From Cumulibacter sp047975195 (lineage in GTDB: Bacteria > Actinomycetota > Actinomycetes > Mycobacteriales > Antricoccaceae), in assembly GCA_047975195.1 (NCBI GenBank), contig JBKEDB010000014.1, positions 1 to 64,000 of the forward strand: a DNA stretch of 64,000 nucleotides, in the 5' to 3' direction. Shown here one piece after another: positions 1-10,257 of the stretch. The stretch's first letter is position 1, and each line of letters starts with the position of its first letter. The translations under genes and the position numbers were made by a program. The notes under the pieces are model-generated. The model ran no database searches, was not told where the DNA came from, and saw only the letters and a program-made list of their open reading frames with translations.

Positions 1-607
<607 letters not shown>

Positions 608-657
608 GTGTGCTGTCAGTCCCTCGGTTGCGGTAGAAGGTGCGGCACGCGAACACG

Positions 658-692
658 ACGATGGTCGGGCAGCTGCGCCACCCGACCATCGT
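658..692 (-). terminator. Hairpin between hpf and secA
   Basis: The arms at 658-669 and 681-692 are perfect 12-bp inverted repeats (ACGATGGTCGGG and its complement) around an 11-nt loop. The hairpin lies 53 bp downstream of the hpf stop and about 50 bp upstream of secA. No clear T-run follows it on the minus strand. It may be a rho-independent-like terminator of hpf, or a processing or attenuation hairpin in the secA leader. Confidence 0.6.
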
Positions 693-744
693 ACGTCGCG
701 ATCGTGCTCAGTTTTTACTCTGTTCGCCGAACGCGCACGCGCAC

Positions 745-1395
745 TCAGACCGCGCGTAGGGCGTCATCGAGGCGGATCACGCCGTAGTCGTACGCGCGGC
801 GGCGGTACACCACGGTGGGTTTGTTGGTATCACGGCACCGGAACAGGTAGAAATCGTGACCCACCAACTCCATCGCCTCAAGCGCCTCGTCTACCGACAT
901 CGGAGTGGCCGGATGCGACTTCTCGCGCACTATCTGACCCGGTAGATAGCCGTCCTCGGCCGATTGTTCGCCCGAATGCTCGGCAACGTACGCGTCGAGC
1001 AACCGGTCGATCTCGGCGGACGCGGCAGACATCGCCTGCGCCTGCTTGATCGGGTCACGTAACGACTCGGCGTTACGACCGTGGTGGCTACGACGCCGCT
1101 CGGCGCCCTTGCGCATCCGGCGCTCGAGTTTGGTCGCCGCGTCATCGAGCGCGGTGTAGAAGTCCGCCGACGTGGACTCGGAGCGGATGACCGGGCCCTT
1201 GGTCCTGACGGTGATTTCCACGCGCTCGACCTTCTGCGTGAAATCGTCACCCTTGCGGTTCTTCTCGTGCGAAAGCTCCACGTCCACCGTCATGAGTTTG
1301 CTGTCGTAGCGTTCGAGACGCTCAAGCTTCTCGCTGACGTGCTGACGGAAATGGTCGGGAACGTCGACTCCTCGTCCGTGAACGACAATGTCCAT
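745..1395 (-). CDS. hpf: Ribosome hibernation promoting factor, long form
   Basis: The product is 216 aa, the length of long HPF. These proteins bind 30S subunits and pair them into inactive 100S dimers in stationary phase. The N-terminal ribosome-binding domain (about 1-100) begins MDIVVHGRGVDVPDHFRQHV. A charged linker follows, and the C-terminal dimerisation domain (about 155-216) carries the typical SVDEALEAMELVGHDFYLF and YRRRAYDYGVIRL stretches. A good GGAGG site sits just before the ATG. The gene lies between comF and secA, as in mycobacteria. A 90-bp gap upstream separates it from comF, so it probably has its own promoter. Confidence 0.95.
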   Translation of the reverse strand: MDIVVHGRGVDVPDHFRQHVSEKLERLERYDSKLMTVDVELSHEKNRKGDDFTQKVERVEITVRTKGPVIRSESTSADFYTALDDAATKLERRMRKGAERRRSHHGRNAESLRDPIKQAQAMSAASAEIDRLLDAYVAEHSGEQSAEDGYLPGQIVREKSHPATPMSVDEALEAMELVGHDFYLFRCRDTNKPTVVYRRRAYDYGVIRLDDALRAV

Positions 1396-1485
1396 GGCGA
1401 TCCTCCGTTTTCTGCGGAACCGTTATGAGGTACTTCCACCTCAATGACCCCACGCTAGTACGAAACGTTCACCAGTGCGCTAGTG

Positions 1486-2157
1486 TCACGACACCTGTTT
1501 CGGGGTCTGCGCGACGACCGCCGCACGTATCGTTCGCGCGCCCGCAGACCGCAATAACGAGTGTGCTTTTTCTAGTGTCGAACCGGTCGTCACGATGTCG
1601 TCGACGAGCAGCACATCCCGCTCGCCCACCAACTCACGCACCCGCCGTCGCGCGTACATCGACGTACCGCGCGCCATCCGGCGACCGGACGCCGAAAGTT
1701 CGGCCGAGTCGTCGCCTGCTCGGGCACCCAACGCGATCACGATCGGCCGGGGCGCGGGCAACGCACGCAGCAGTCGCACCATATGGTCACCGCCACGGGC
1801 ACGTACTGCGCGCGAGGTACTCGGCATCGGAACCAACAACGGATCGCCAAGCCCGTCACGAGCAGCATCAATCGCCGCCTGCAGCAGCCATCCGATCGGC
1901 GCCGCCAGATCGCGCCGCCCGCGCTCTTTGTAGCCCAGTAACGCCTCTCGCACGTCACCGTCATACGAGCACGCCGCGACCGTTCGCAAACCTCCTGGAT
2001 GCTCGCGCAGCTGCAGCGCGAGCGCGTCCGAGCGGCATTGCTGGCACCAGGCATACGCGCGCCGATCGCAGCCGAGGCAGCGCACGGGCAGCACCAGATC
2101 GGTGCCGGCGCGCCATACTCGGCGAGCTAACGAGGAGGGTGAACCGCTCGCTCGCAT
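1486..2157 (-). CDS. ComF family phosphoribosyltransferase-like protein
   Basis: The product is 223 aa. An N-terminal zinc-ribbon-like cysteine cluster (C27, C30, C38, C41 in CLGC and CQQC) is followed by a type I phosphoribosyltransferase fold with the PRPP loop DVLLVDDIVTTGSTL near the C-terminus. ComF proteins are linked to DNA uptake in Bacillus, but their role in actinobacteria is not established and no other competence genes are visible here. The gene starts 2 bp after the lpqB stop, so it is the last gene of an mtrA-mtrB-lpqB-comF operon, the same order as in M. tuberculosis. Confidence 0.85.
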   Translation of the reverse strand: MRASGSPSSLARRVWRAGTDLVLPVRCLGCDRRAYAWCQQCRSDALALQLREHPGGLRTVAACSYDGDVREALLGYKERGRRDLAAPIGWLLQAAIDAARDGLGDPLLVPMPSTSRAVRARGGDHMVRLLRALPAPRPIVIALGARAGDDSAELSASGRRMARGTSMYARRRVRELVGERDVLLVDDIVTTGSTLEKAHSLLRSAGARTIRAAVVAQTPKQVS

Positions 2158-2159
2158 GT

Positions 2160-3878
2160 TTACCCCGGGTAGAACGGGTCGGCTCCGGCCACGCCCACGC
2201 TATTGACCAGCGAAGCCCAGTTGGAGTCCTGCAGGCGCAGCACATTGTTATCGATCGAGCACAGGAACATCCGCCCGGGAGCAGCGGTCAACGCCGTCGC
2301 ATCGTGATCACCCGGCGGCGCGCTCAATTGCACGCGCTGCGACCCGTCGACCAGCATCGTGTACGGGTACACGGTGCCGGTGGGGCTCGAGCGCCCCAGC
2401 AAGGCCAGCGTGCGCGCGTCGTTCCAGGCCACGGCCGAAACATCCAGATCGGCGGCGATCGGTTCCGGCGGGAGCAGCGAGACCGACTCGGAGGTCGCGA
2501 GCACCGTCGAGAGATACAGTCGCTTCTTCTCCGAGGAGTCGCCGGCGATGATCGCAAGGCGGGCGCCGTCGCGAGACAGCACGATCCTGCGAATCTTGCC
2601 GATGTCACCCAGCGAACTGGTGTCGACGACCTTCGGGACGCCGCCCGCCGACACTCGGATGATCTCTGAGCCATTGCGCGCGATCCAGAACTCCTGGGTA
2701 GACGGTCCCCAGGTCGGCGCCGTGAGCGTCTTGGTGCCGGGGAGATCGACTGTCTCCAGCACGCCGTTCAGCGGGCCAGTGCGCAGGACCGGCGGATCTG
2801 CCGCACCAGATACCGCGGCGATTTGGGTCTCATCAAGGGTATCTGCCACGGAGACCGCAGCCTTGGTGATGGCGTAATCCCCCGCCCCGACTGGGCCGTC
2901 GACGGGCTCGGTCGTCGCGGTGAAGACGGCGCCGTCGTTGAGGTAGTAGGCGGTCGCGGCGACCGGGTACGAATTCGGTTCGTACTCGGCCCAGTCGCTG
3001 AGCGTCTGAGTCTCGCCGACGTTGGGGATACTGATCGGATCGCCGTTGCTGGTGATTCGAAGGGACTCGATACCGAGATCCGAGAGGGTCCAGATGAGCT
3101 GGGCGGACAGTATCCGCAACTGGCCCTCGCTCTTGTCCTCCAACCCGCCGAGGTCCACGGTGATCGGTTCGCCACTGTAGGCGACCGCCGACCGTAGCTG
3201 TACGGGGCTATCGAGTTCGTTACGTACGCCGGGTTTCAGCGCGCTGACCGGCCCGTTCAGCAGCGCGCGTACCAGGCGATTGGCCCGCTGCTCAGGGTTT
3301 GTCCGGAAGTAGCGCACGTCCGCGATGAGTCGGGTGCCGGAGGGGTCGGCGAAGTACACGCTCGCTGCTTGATAGAGCGCGTTGAAACCATCGCGGTCCA
3401 GGACGAGCCCTTCGGGTGGATTGGTGATTCGCCACTCACCTTGGACCTGCTCGAGTTTGAAGTCGTAGGTGTGGCTGCCGATGTCGGTGTGGTAGCCGCC
3501 GGAGGAATCGACCCTGGCCACCCGATTCGCCGAGAACGTCACCGAGCCCGCCGCGCTACCGGGTGTCGCGTTGTACGCCACCTCGATCACCGTGACCTGA
3601 TCGGACGGCGTCCACTGCTCGGCAGCTTTGGGGGTCAGGTACTGACGTGCGATATCGGTCGCGGACAGTGCAGTGATGAAGTCGCGCACGATGCGGTCGG
3701 TGGATGACCCCGGTTCTGGACCGCCTGGCTGGATCCCGAGCCCTTCGTGATTGTCGCCGGCCACCGAAGCGGGAGGACCGACGACCACGGGGTCGCTGCT
3801 GGCAGGTATTGCCGAGCATCCGCTCAACAGGAGCAAGGCTGTGGCCATCAGCGCGAGCACGCGCGTGCATCTGTTCAC
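2160..3878 (-). CDS. lpqB: Lipoprotein LpqB, partner of MtrAB
   Basis: The product is 572 aa, with a lipoprotein signal peptide whose lipobox LLSGC places the lipidated cysteine at residue 21. A GerMN-type domain (about 200-330, including YFRTNPEQRANRLVRALLNGP) is followed by a C-terminal beta-propeller-like LpqB domain with repeated W/G-rich blades. In mycobacteria LpqB sits on the outer face of the membrane and modulates the sensor kinase MtrB. The gene begins 11 bp after mtrB and ends 2 bp before comF, so it is translated from the mtrAB operon. Confidence 0.95.
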   Translation of the reverse strand: MNRCTRVLALMATALLLLSGCSAIPASSDPVVVGPPASVAGDNHEGLGIQPGGPEPGSSTDRIVRDFITALSATDIARQYLTPKAAEQWTPSDQVTVIEVAYNATPGSAAGSVTFSANRVARVDSSGGYHTDIGSHTYDFKLEQVQGEWRITNPPEGLVLDRDGFNALYQAASVYFADPSGTRLIADVRYFRTNPEQRANRLVRALLNGPVSALKPGVRNELDSPVQLRSAVAYSGEPITVDLGGLEDKSEGQLRILSAQLIWTLSDLGIESLRITSNGDPISIPNVGETQTLSDWAEYEPNSYPVAATAYYLNDGAVFTATTEPVDGPVGAGDYAITKAAVSVADTLDETQIAAVSGAADPPVLRTGPLNGVLETVDLPGTKTLTAPTWGPSTQEFWIARNGSEIIRVSAGGVPKVVDTSSLGDIGKIRRIVLSRDGARLAIIAGDSSEKKRLYLSTVLATSESVSLLPPEPIAADLDVSAVAWNDARTLALLGRSSPTGTVYPYTMLVDGSQRVQLSAPPGDHDATALTAAPGRMFLCSIDNNVLRLQDSNWASLVNSVGVAGADPFYPG

Positions 3879-3889
3879 GGATCAATCAC

Positions 3890-5614
3890 CTACTGTTCGG
3901 AACTGCGGCTGGACGGCGACTCCAACTCGATCATCGGCGGGGCCGGCATGAGTTCGGGGACGCCGCCGACGGATCCGCCGCTCTCACCTTCGGGCACCAG
4001 CGGAAGCGCCGAATGGGTTACGACGTCACCCGCACGCACCGGCACGGTCATGCGGAAGAATGCGCCACGGCCAGGCGCGCCCCACACATGCAACCATCCC
4101 AGGTGCAGCCGAACGTCCTCCACACTGATGGCCATACCGAGACCGGTACCGCCAAGTTTACGGACCCGCGAGGGGTCTGCGCGCCAGAACCGATCGAACA
4201 ATCGGGCGGCGGCCACCGCGTCGATACCGACGCCATAGTCACGTACGCCGATCGCAAGCACATGGCCGTCAGTCGCGGCATGAATCTCGACGGGCGCGTT
4301 CGCCCCATGCTCCAGCGCGTTCGCGATCAGATTGCGCAACACTCTTTCGATCCGCCGCGGACTGATCTGCGCCTGCCCGAGCTCACCGTCAATGTGCACG
4401 ATCAACTCACACCCATGTGTTGCCGCGAGCGAGCGGTAGCCCTCGACGCAGTCCTGAATCAACTCGGCCACGTCAGTGGCCGAGGCGTCGAGTTCCATAC
4501 CGCCGGCGTCGTACCGGGAGATCTCCAGCAAGTCCTTGAGCAGCGCCTCAAAACGGTCGAGTTCGGCGCTCATCAGCTCTGCGCTGCGGGCGGCCGCCTC
4601 GGGGAACTCTTCGCGGTAGTCGTACAACAGATCAGCGGCCATCCGCACCGTCGTCAGCGGGGTGCGCAACTCGTGCGAGACGTCCGAGGAAAATCGCTGC
4701 TGAACTTGAGAGAGCGCTTCGAGTCGGATGATCTGGCTCGACAGCGAGGCGGCCATCTCGTTGAACGAGGTGCCCAACCGCGCCAGATCGTCCTCACCGC
4801 GTACGTCCATCCGCTGTTGCAGATCACCCTCAGCCAGCCGTTGCGCCGTGCGGCTGGCCTGCCGGATCGGCAGGACGACCAGGCGTGAGACCAACAGTCC
4901 GATACCGGGGATGAGGATCAGGAACGCGAGGGCCGCGCTGGTGACGGTATTGACCACGAAGTCCATCACCGCGACCTCGTTGGCCAGCGGATACACGTAG
5001 TAGACCTCGAAGCCGCGATCGCTGGGGACCGGTGACCCGACGATCAGCACCTGCTGGATGGTACCACGCAGGCTGATGGTCGCCAGTTGCTGCGCCACGT
5101 TTCCACCGAGCACATTCTCGGTGAGCCCCACCGGAATCGTCTCGATGTACAGCGTGGGTTCGGAGCGGATCGGCCGTCTCAACTGGCCATCGGCATCACG
5201 CGAGGCTGCGATCATCCAGAACTGGCCTGCCGAAGTACCCTGCCCCTGTAGGTACTGCACCGCGGCGCGCACGGTTTCGTTGGCCGAGGACTGCGCATCG
5301 GGGCCGACCGTGTCCAATTCGTTCTGGAGGTACTGGCTGCCGCTGGTGGTCTGCTCTACCGCAGCGCTGGTCTTCGTGCGCAGCAACTGGGTACTGATCT
5401 GAGTGATCAGGATGTAACCGATCACCGCCACCACGGTGGCGGTCAACACCAGCGTGAGCGCGACGACGCGTAGTTGGAGCGAGCGCCGCCACCTGGAAAT
5501 AAGTCTCGCGCTGATATTTCCGACGCGCGCACGCACCGCCTCAAGGGTGCTCATCGCGCGCTCGGCGAACGACGTGGGCGGCGGCTGATCTGCGTTCGGT
5601 TGCTCCGATGACAC
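3890..5614 (-). CDS. mtrB: Two-component sensor histidine kinase MtrB
   Basis: The product is 574 aa. A cytoplasmic N-terminal tail is followed by a membrane segment (about 50-70), an extracytoplasmic sensor region (about 72-215) and a second membrane segment (about 220-245). A HAMP domain (about 246-298) precedes the dimerisation domain with phospho-acceptor H314 in DVSHELRTPL. The ATPase domain has the N box (NLIANALEHG), DYGVGID and GGTGLGMAI. The C-terminal tail of about 50 residues is rich in Pro, Gly and Ser. MtrB phosphorylates MtrA and links cell wall status to division and osmotic responses. The start is GTG, 5 bp after mtrA. Confidence 0.96.
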   Translation of the reverse strand: MSSEQPNADQPPPTSFAERAMSTLEAVRARVGNISARLISRWRRSLQLRVVALTLVLTATVVAVIGYILITQISTQLLRTKTSAAVEQTTSGSQYLQNELDTVGPDAQSSANETVRAAVQYLQGQGTSAGQFWMIAASRDADGQLRRPIRSEPTLYIETIPVGLTENVLGGNVAQQLATISLRGTIQQVLIVGSPVPSDRGFEVYYVYPLANEVAVMDFVVNTVTSAALAFLILIPGIGLLVSRLVVLPIRQASRTAQRLAEGDLQQRMDVRGEDDLARLGTSFNEMAASLSSQIIRLEALSQVQQRFSSDVSHELRTPLTTVRMAADLLYDYREEFPEAAARSAELMSAELDRFEALLKDLLEISRYDAGGMELDASATDVAELIQDCVEGYRSLAATHGCELIVHIDGELGQAQISPRRIERVLRNLIANALEHGANAPVEIHAATDGHVLAIGVRDYGVGIDAVAAARLFDRFWRADPSRVRKLGGTGLGMAISVEDVRLHLGWLHVWGAPGRGAFFRMTVPVRAGDVVTHSALPLVPEGESGGSVGGVPELMPAPPMIELESPSSRSSEQ

Positions 5615-5619
5615 GGTGG

Positions 5620-6297
5620 TTACGGTGGGCCCGCCTTGTACCCGACGCCACGCACGGTCAGCACGATCTCTGGATGCTCCGGGTCACGCTCGATTTTCGA
5701 ACGCAGCCGCTGCACATGCACGTTGACCAACCGGGTATCGGCGGCATGCCGGTAGCCCCAGACCTGCTCCAGCAGCAACTCGCGGGTGAACACCTGCCGC
5801 GGTTTCCGAGCGAGCGCGACCAGCAGGTCGAACTCCAACGGCGTCAGCGCGATCTGCTCGCCCTCACGAGTGACTCGGTGACCGGGTACGTCGATCAGCA
5901 ACCCCGCGATGTGCAACTCCTCCGCCGATTCCGGCTCCACCCGACGAAGCCGGGTGCGGATGCGCGCGACGAGTTCCTTCGGCTTGAAGGGTTTGACCAT
6001 GTAGTCATCGGCACCCGACTCGAGCCCGAGGACGACGTCCACCGTGTCGGCCTTTGCCGTGAGCATCACGATCGGCACGCCGGACTCGGCCCGGATCGCG
6101 CGGCAGACGTCGATGCCGTTCATGCCGGGCAGCATCAGATCGAGCAGGATCAGATCCGGTTTGAGTTCACGGTACGCCGAGATCGCCCGGGCGCCGTCGG
6201 CGACGAACGCCGGTTCCAGCCCTTCGTTACGCAGCACGATGCCGAGCATTTCCGCCAAGGCCGGGTCGTCATCGACCACCAGGATGCGAGGTTTCAT
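5620..6297 (-). CDS. mtrA: Two-component response regulator MtrA
   Basis: The product is a 225-aa OmpR/PhoB-type regulator. The receiver domain has acidic residues DDD at 9-11, phospho-acceptor D53 (LLDLMLPG) and K102 (VKPFK). The winged-helix DNA-binding domain occupies the C-terminal half (LTPLEFDLLVAL, RLRSKIERDPEHP, TVRGVGYKAG). In actinobacteria MtrA is a master regulator of cell wall hydrolases, division and osmoadaptation. It leads the mtrA-mtrB-lpqB-comF operon. The 122-bp gap to the end of ahcY upstream should hold its promoter. Confidence 0.97.
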   Translation of the reverse strand: MKPRILVVDDDPALAEMLGIVLRNEGLEPAFVADGARAISAYRELKPDLILLDLMLPGMNGIDVCRAIRAESGVPIVMLTAKADTVDVVLGLESGADDYMVKPFKPKELVARIRTRLRRVEPESAEELHIAGLLIDVPGHRVTREGEQIALTPLEFDLLVALARKPRQVFTRELLLEQVWGYRHAADTRLVNVHVQRLRSKIERDPEHPEIVLTVRGVGYKAGPP

Positions 6298-6419
6298 AAA
6301 CCGGGTTCACCCTCCGTCCGCGTCTGCAGGTGCATGACGCCGTTGAGTGTACGGCGCGGTAGCGGCGAATAACGCCAGGCCCGCTGCGCTCGGCGCGTTC
6401 GGATAGTAGGCGAAAGCAC

Positions 6420-7886
6420 TCAGTAGCGGTAGTGATCCGGCTTGAACGGGCCCTCGACGGATACGCCGATGTAGTCGGCTTGTACCTTGCTCAGTTCGCT
6501 GAGCCGCACGCCGAGGGCACCCAGATGGAGGCGAGCGACCTTCTCGTCGAGCACCTTCGGCAGCACATAGACCTGCTTGGCGTACTGCTCGTTGCGGGTA
6601 TGCAACTCGATCTGCGCCATCACCTGGTTGGTGAACGAGTTCGACATGACGAACGACGGGTGCCCGGTCGCGTTGCCCAGGTTCAACAGGCGCCCCTCCG
6701 ACAGCACGATGACCGAGTGCCCGTCCGGGTACTGCCATTCGGCGACCTGCGGCTTGATATCCACCTTCGTGATGCCTGGCGTGCGCGCGAGTCCGGCCAT
6801 ATAGATCTCGTTGTCGAAGTGGCCGATATTGCCGACGATCGCCTGATGCTTCATCGCCGCCATGTGCTCGGCCATGATGATGTCGCGGTTGCCGGTGGTG
6901 GTGATGAAGATGTCGGCCTCGCCGACGACATCCTCCAAGCGCGCGACCTGGTAGCCGTCCATCGCAGCCTGCAGCGCGCAGATCGGGTCGATTTCGGTCA
7001 CGATGACGCGAGCGCCTTGCCCACGCAGTGACTCCGCGGAGCCCTTACCGACATCGCCGTACCCGCAGACAACGGCGACCTTGCCACCGATCAGCACGTC
7101 GGTGGCGCGGTTGATGCCGTCAATGAGCGAATGCCGTACGCCGTACTTGTTGTCGAACTTGCTCTTGGTGACCGCATCGTTGACGTTGATCGCCGCGAAC
7201 AGCAACTGTTCATCGCGGGCGAGCTCGTACAACCGGTGCACGCCGGTGGTGGTCTCCTCCGAGACACCGCGAATTCCTGCCGCCATCGCGGTGAACCGCT
7301 GTGCGTCGGCGGCGAGGCTGGCGCGCAGCGTCGCGAGGATGACGCCGTACTCCTCGGGGTCTGCTTCGGTAGCGGTCGGTACGGCGCCGTCGCGCTCGCA
7401 CTCAACCCCCTTGTGCACCAGCAGCGTCACATCGCCGCCGTCGTCGAGGATCAGGTTCGGGCCGGCCTCGCCGTCCCAGCGAAGCACCTGATCGGTGCAC
7501 CACCAGTACTCCGCCAGCGTCTCACCCTTCCACGCGAACACCGGCACACCGCGCGGGTCGGCCGCGGTGCCGTCGCCGACGACGATGGCCGCCGCGGCGT
7601 GGTCTTGGGTGGAGAAGATATTGCAGGAGGCCCACCGGACTTCGGCACCGAGCGCCGTGAGGGTCTCGATCAGTACGGCGGTCTGCACGGTCATGTGCAG
7701 TGAGCCGGTGATCCGTGCGCCGGCGAGCGGCTGCGCGTCGGCATACTCGGCCCGCAACGCCATCAGCCCGGGCATCTCGTGCTCGGCGAGGCGGATCTCG
7801 TTTCGGCCGTACTCGGCTAGCGACAGGTCGGCGACCTTGTAGTCCAGGCCGTTCGCTGCGATCTCGGCCGTCAGGTTGGTGCTCAC
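6420..7886 (-). CDS. ahcY: Adenosylhomocysteinase
   Basis: The product is 488 aa, the usual bacterial length. The enzyme hydrolyses S-adenosylhomocysteine to adenosine and homocysteine and so relieves product inhibition of methyltransferases. Visible signatures are the Rossmann NAD motif VVCGYGDVGKGSAESL, the start-side NIFSTQDHAAAAI stretch and the C-terminal GPFKPDHYRY ending typical of SAHH. The GTG at 7886 gives the standard N-terminus. Only 40 bp separate it from the manA stop, too little for an S-adenosylhomocysteine riboswitch and none is visible. It is probably co-transcribed with manA. Confidence 0.97.
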   Translation of the reverse strand: MSTNLTAEIAANGLDYKVADLSLAEYGRNEIRLAEHEMPGLMALRAEYADAQPLAGARITGSLHMTVQTAVLIETLTALGAEVRWASCNIFSTQDHAAAAIVVGDGTAADPRGVPVFAWKGETLAEYWWCTDQVLRWDGEAGPNLILDDGGDVTLLVHKGVECERDGAVPTATEADPEEYGVILATLRASLAADAQRFTAMAAGIRGVSEETTTGVHRLYELARDEQLLFAAINVNDAVTKSKFDNKYGVRHSLIDGINRATDVLIGGKVAVVCGYGDVGKGSAESLRGQGARVIVTEIDPICALQAAMDGYQVARLEDVVGEADIFITTTGNRDIIMAEHMAAMKHQAIVGNIGHFDNEIYMAGLARTPGITKVDIKPQVAEWQYPDGHSVIVLSEGRLLNLGNATGHPSFVMSNSFTNQVMAQIELHTRNEQYAKQVYVLPKVLDEKVARLHLGALGVRLSELSKVQADYIGVSVEGPFKPDHYRY

Positions 7887-7926
7887 TTATGACTCCTAGG
7901 TGGGGCTTGTACGTAGGGGCGGCACG

Positions 7927-9159
7927 CTAACGCGAGCGCGGGACCTGGCCGACGCTGACATGCGAAAGGCGGCCGGTGCCGTGAATACTGACCTGCGGTT
8001 CACCGCTGGCGATGTACGCCGATTCGCCCTTGGTGAGGGTCATCTCGCCGGCCGAGTTCATCAACGTGACCTCACCGCGCAGGCACAGCACGATCGACGG
8101 GCCACTCGTACCGAGTTCAGGTTTCGTCGTACCGTCCAGGTTCCAGTCGTAGAGCGCGAACGAGCGGGCCGGCGTACGCCAGGTACGGGCGCCGGCGCAC
8201 GGTTCTCCGGCCTCGATCTGGATCGGTTCGATGATCTGGTCGACAGCAGGTTCGAAGTCGAGGATCTTCAGCAGTTCGGCGACGTCGACGTGTTTGGGGG
8301 TCAGTCCCCCACGCAGGGTGTTGTCCGAGTTCGCTTGCGCCTCCAACCCGGCGCCGTGCAGATAGGCGTGCAGCATCCCGGGCGCCTGGAATATCCCCTG
8401 GTCCGGCTGAAGTTCGATCAAGTTCAACAGCAGCGACATCACCACGCCGATATCGCCGGGGTAGGTCTCGCCCAGACGCATCGCCCAGTGGTACGCCCTG
8501 GCGTGCGGGCCAGGCTCGTCGGATGCGAGGATCCGGCGGCACTCCTCAATCACCTGTCCGGCGAGGTTTGCCTTCGCCTCGCTCGGCAGGCTCAGCAGCG
8601 TGGTGACCACGACGCGCAGACCGTCAGATGCGCGACCGGTCAGCAGCGACGCGATGTATGGACCGAGTTGGCTGATGCCGAGCCGAGCGAGAATATCGGC
8701 GGCTTGCTCGGCCTCACGGAACCCGCACAGCACCTCGCACGGAACGAGCGCAACGAACAGTTCCGGTTTATCGAACGAGTCCCGATAGGACCGCATCGGA
8801 TCGTCGATCGGGATCCCGGCCGCTTCCTCGGCCGCGAATCCGGCGCGGGCCCGCGCGGCGTTCGGGTGCGCTTGCAGCGACAGGGGCCGGTCGGCCGCGA
8901 GCACCTTGAACAGGAACGGCAATCGGGACGGGAACTCGGCGTGCACGGCCTCGCCGAGGTGACGATCGGGGTCGAGTTCGATCTCGTGTTTGAGCGTCGG
9001 CGAGCCGTCGCAGTCGGCGATCCGGGACGACCCTAGCGGGTGAGCGCCGAGCCAAAGCTCTGCCTCAGGCCGGTCGGCATCATCGCGACCCAACAGGTCC
9101 GCGATGACCTTCCGGGACCCCCAGGCGTAGTTGCGGATCTCGTTCTCCAGGCGATACAT
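7927..9159 (-). CDS. manA: Mannose-6-phosphate isomerase, class I
   Basis: The product is about 410 aa, a zinc-dependent cupin enzyme that interconverts fructose-6-phosphate and mannose-6-phosphate. It supplies mannose for GDP-mannose made by the nearby manB and manC. Visible motifs are the type I zinc-site stretch PLSLQAHPN and the later GIFQAPGMLHAYLHG and NSDNTLRGGLTPKHVD regions. An ATG at 9159 starts MYRLENEIRNYAWGS. A TTG two codons upstream (9165) is also possible. The order manA, SIS-like gene, manB matches M. tuberculosis Rv3255c-Rv3257c. Confidence 0.94.
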   Translation of the reverse strand: MYRLENEIRNYAWGSRKVIADLLGRDDADRPEAELWLGAHPLGSSRIADCDGSPTLKHEIELDPDRHLGEAVHAEFPSRLPFLFKVLAADRPLSLQAHPNAARARAGFAAEEAAGIPIDDPMRSYRDSFDKPELFVALVPCEVLCGFREAEQAADILARLGISQLGPYIASLLTGRASDGLRVVVTTLLSLPSEAKANLAGQVIEECRRILASDEPGPHARAYHWAMRLGETYPGDIGVVMSLLLNLIELQPDQGIFQAPGMLHAYLHGAGLEAQANSDNTLRGGLTPKHVDVAELLKILDFEPAVDQIIEPIQIEAGEPCAGARTWRTPARSFALYDWNLDGTTKPELGTSGPSIVLCLRGEVTLMNSAGEMTLTKGESAYIASGEPQVSIHGTGRLSHVSVGQVPRSR

Positions 9160-9229
9160 GATCAACTGAGCCTAGCGGCGCACGTCACGATGGTGCTGTG
9201 TCGCGCGCTGGATGGGCTGTCGTCTCCTG

Positions 9230-10249
9230 TCAGTCGTTGGCTAGCGTGTAGTACGTGCCGCTGAGTTGGGCGAGCAGCACCAAAGCCATATCGCTCCAAT
9301 GCTCATCATCCCCGAACGCCACGGCGCGAACCGCGCCGATCCGCTCGGCCACCCGCAGTGCCTCTTCAGCCACGTCGGGTGCGCTCGGATCAGTGGGTCT
9401 CGCGCCGGACAATAAGACTAGCCCGCGAGCCGGAGCGAGGGTCTGCGGGCCGTCAATCTGCGGATCATAGAACAGATCATCGACGCTGCCGGTGGAACGC
9501 TCGTCGGCGTATCCGAGCAGTTCAGTGAAGCTGAACCGGACGTCGATCCCGCGCACCGACCAGGTACTCCGCGCGCCGAGTTCGTCGACCAGCAACGGGC
9601 CGGCGAGCGCGGCCGATGTATCAGTAGCCACGACCAGCAGCGGTGAATCCAGCAGCGCGATCTGTTTGGCGGGGTTTCGGTATGTCTGCACGACGGGGCC
9701 CAACGCTGCGGCAGCATCGTCGAGCACGTCGGGCAACGTCGCGAGTTCTGCGGTGGCGAAGGAAGCGGCGATCGCCGCGACCGCTGACCACCACGCCGTA
9801 ATGTCGTCGGTCTCCTCGAACGTCGCACACGTCAGGTGGCGTTCGGCGGCAGCGAAGGCGATGGGGCTGGACTCGGGTGCCACGACGATGACCTCGGCGC
9901 CCCGCGCGGCGGCGAGGTGCACGGAATCCAGCAGCCGCCGCTCCAGTCCGTTCACGCTGACGATGACCACGAGGTCGGCGGCGCGCGGGAACTCAGCGCG
10001 TGCGTCGAGGACCGGCAGCGGTACGCCGATCGGCGCTCGGAGGCGGGTGCACAGCCGCGCGAGCGCTGTACCTGATGCCGGCGTGAGGAGTTCGGAACAG
10101 ACAACACCACATGCGCCGATATCGGCACCGCGGAGCGCGTCGATCCGCTGTGCGGCGATGTGGCGCACGCTCGCCCCGGCGCGGGCGATCGTCAGTAACC
10201 GACCACCATCGCGGGCGGTCAGTTCGGCGGGATCATCGAGGTCAGCCAT
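9230..10249 (-). CDS. SIS-like sugar isomerase-related protein (Rv3256c-like)
   Basis: The product is 339 aa if it starts at the ATG at 10249 (MADLDDPAELTARDGGRLL). Longer in-frame starts would overlap the Trm112-like gene and give a low-quality arginine-rich N-terminus. The pattern of alternating hydrophobic strands (LVVIVSVNG, AEVIVVAPESSPIAFAAAERH, LLVVATDT) and the location between manA and manB fit the SIS-fold protein often annotated as TobH or a phosphoglucose/phosphomannose isomerase-like protein. The catalytic activity is not established. The likely role is in hexose phosphate metabolism for mannose supply, inferred from context. Confidence 0.75.
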   Translation of the reverse strand: MADLDDPAELTARDGGRLLTIARAGASVRHIAAQRIDALRGADIGACGVVCSELLTPASGTALARLCTRLRAPIGVPLPVLDARAEFPRAADLVVIVSVNGLERRLLDSVHLAAARGAEVIVVAPESSPIAFAAAERHLTCATFEETDDITAWWSAVAAIAASFATAELATLPDVLDDAAAALGPVVQTYRNPAKQIALLDSPLLVVATDTSAALAGPLLVDELGARSTWSVRGIDVRFSFTELLGYADERSTGSVDDLFYDPQIDGPQTLAPARGLVLLSGARPTDPSAPDVAEEALRVAERIGAVRAVAFGDDEHWSDMALVLLAQLSGTYYTLAND

Positions 10250-10257
10250 CGACGGGG

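Noticed and set aside
1425..2669. Long plus-strand open frame of 414 codons opposite comF and lpqB
   Set aside because: It is antisense to two clear genes; the translation is Arg/His/Ala-rich without any domain, as expected from high GC on the opposite strand.
7887..7926. Possible S-adenosylhomocysteine riboswitch before ahcY
   Set aside because: Only 40 bp separate the genes and no conserved hairpin or pseudoknot core is visible.
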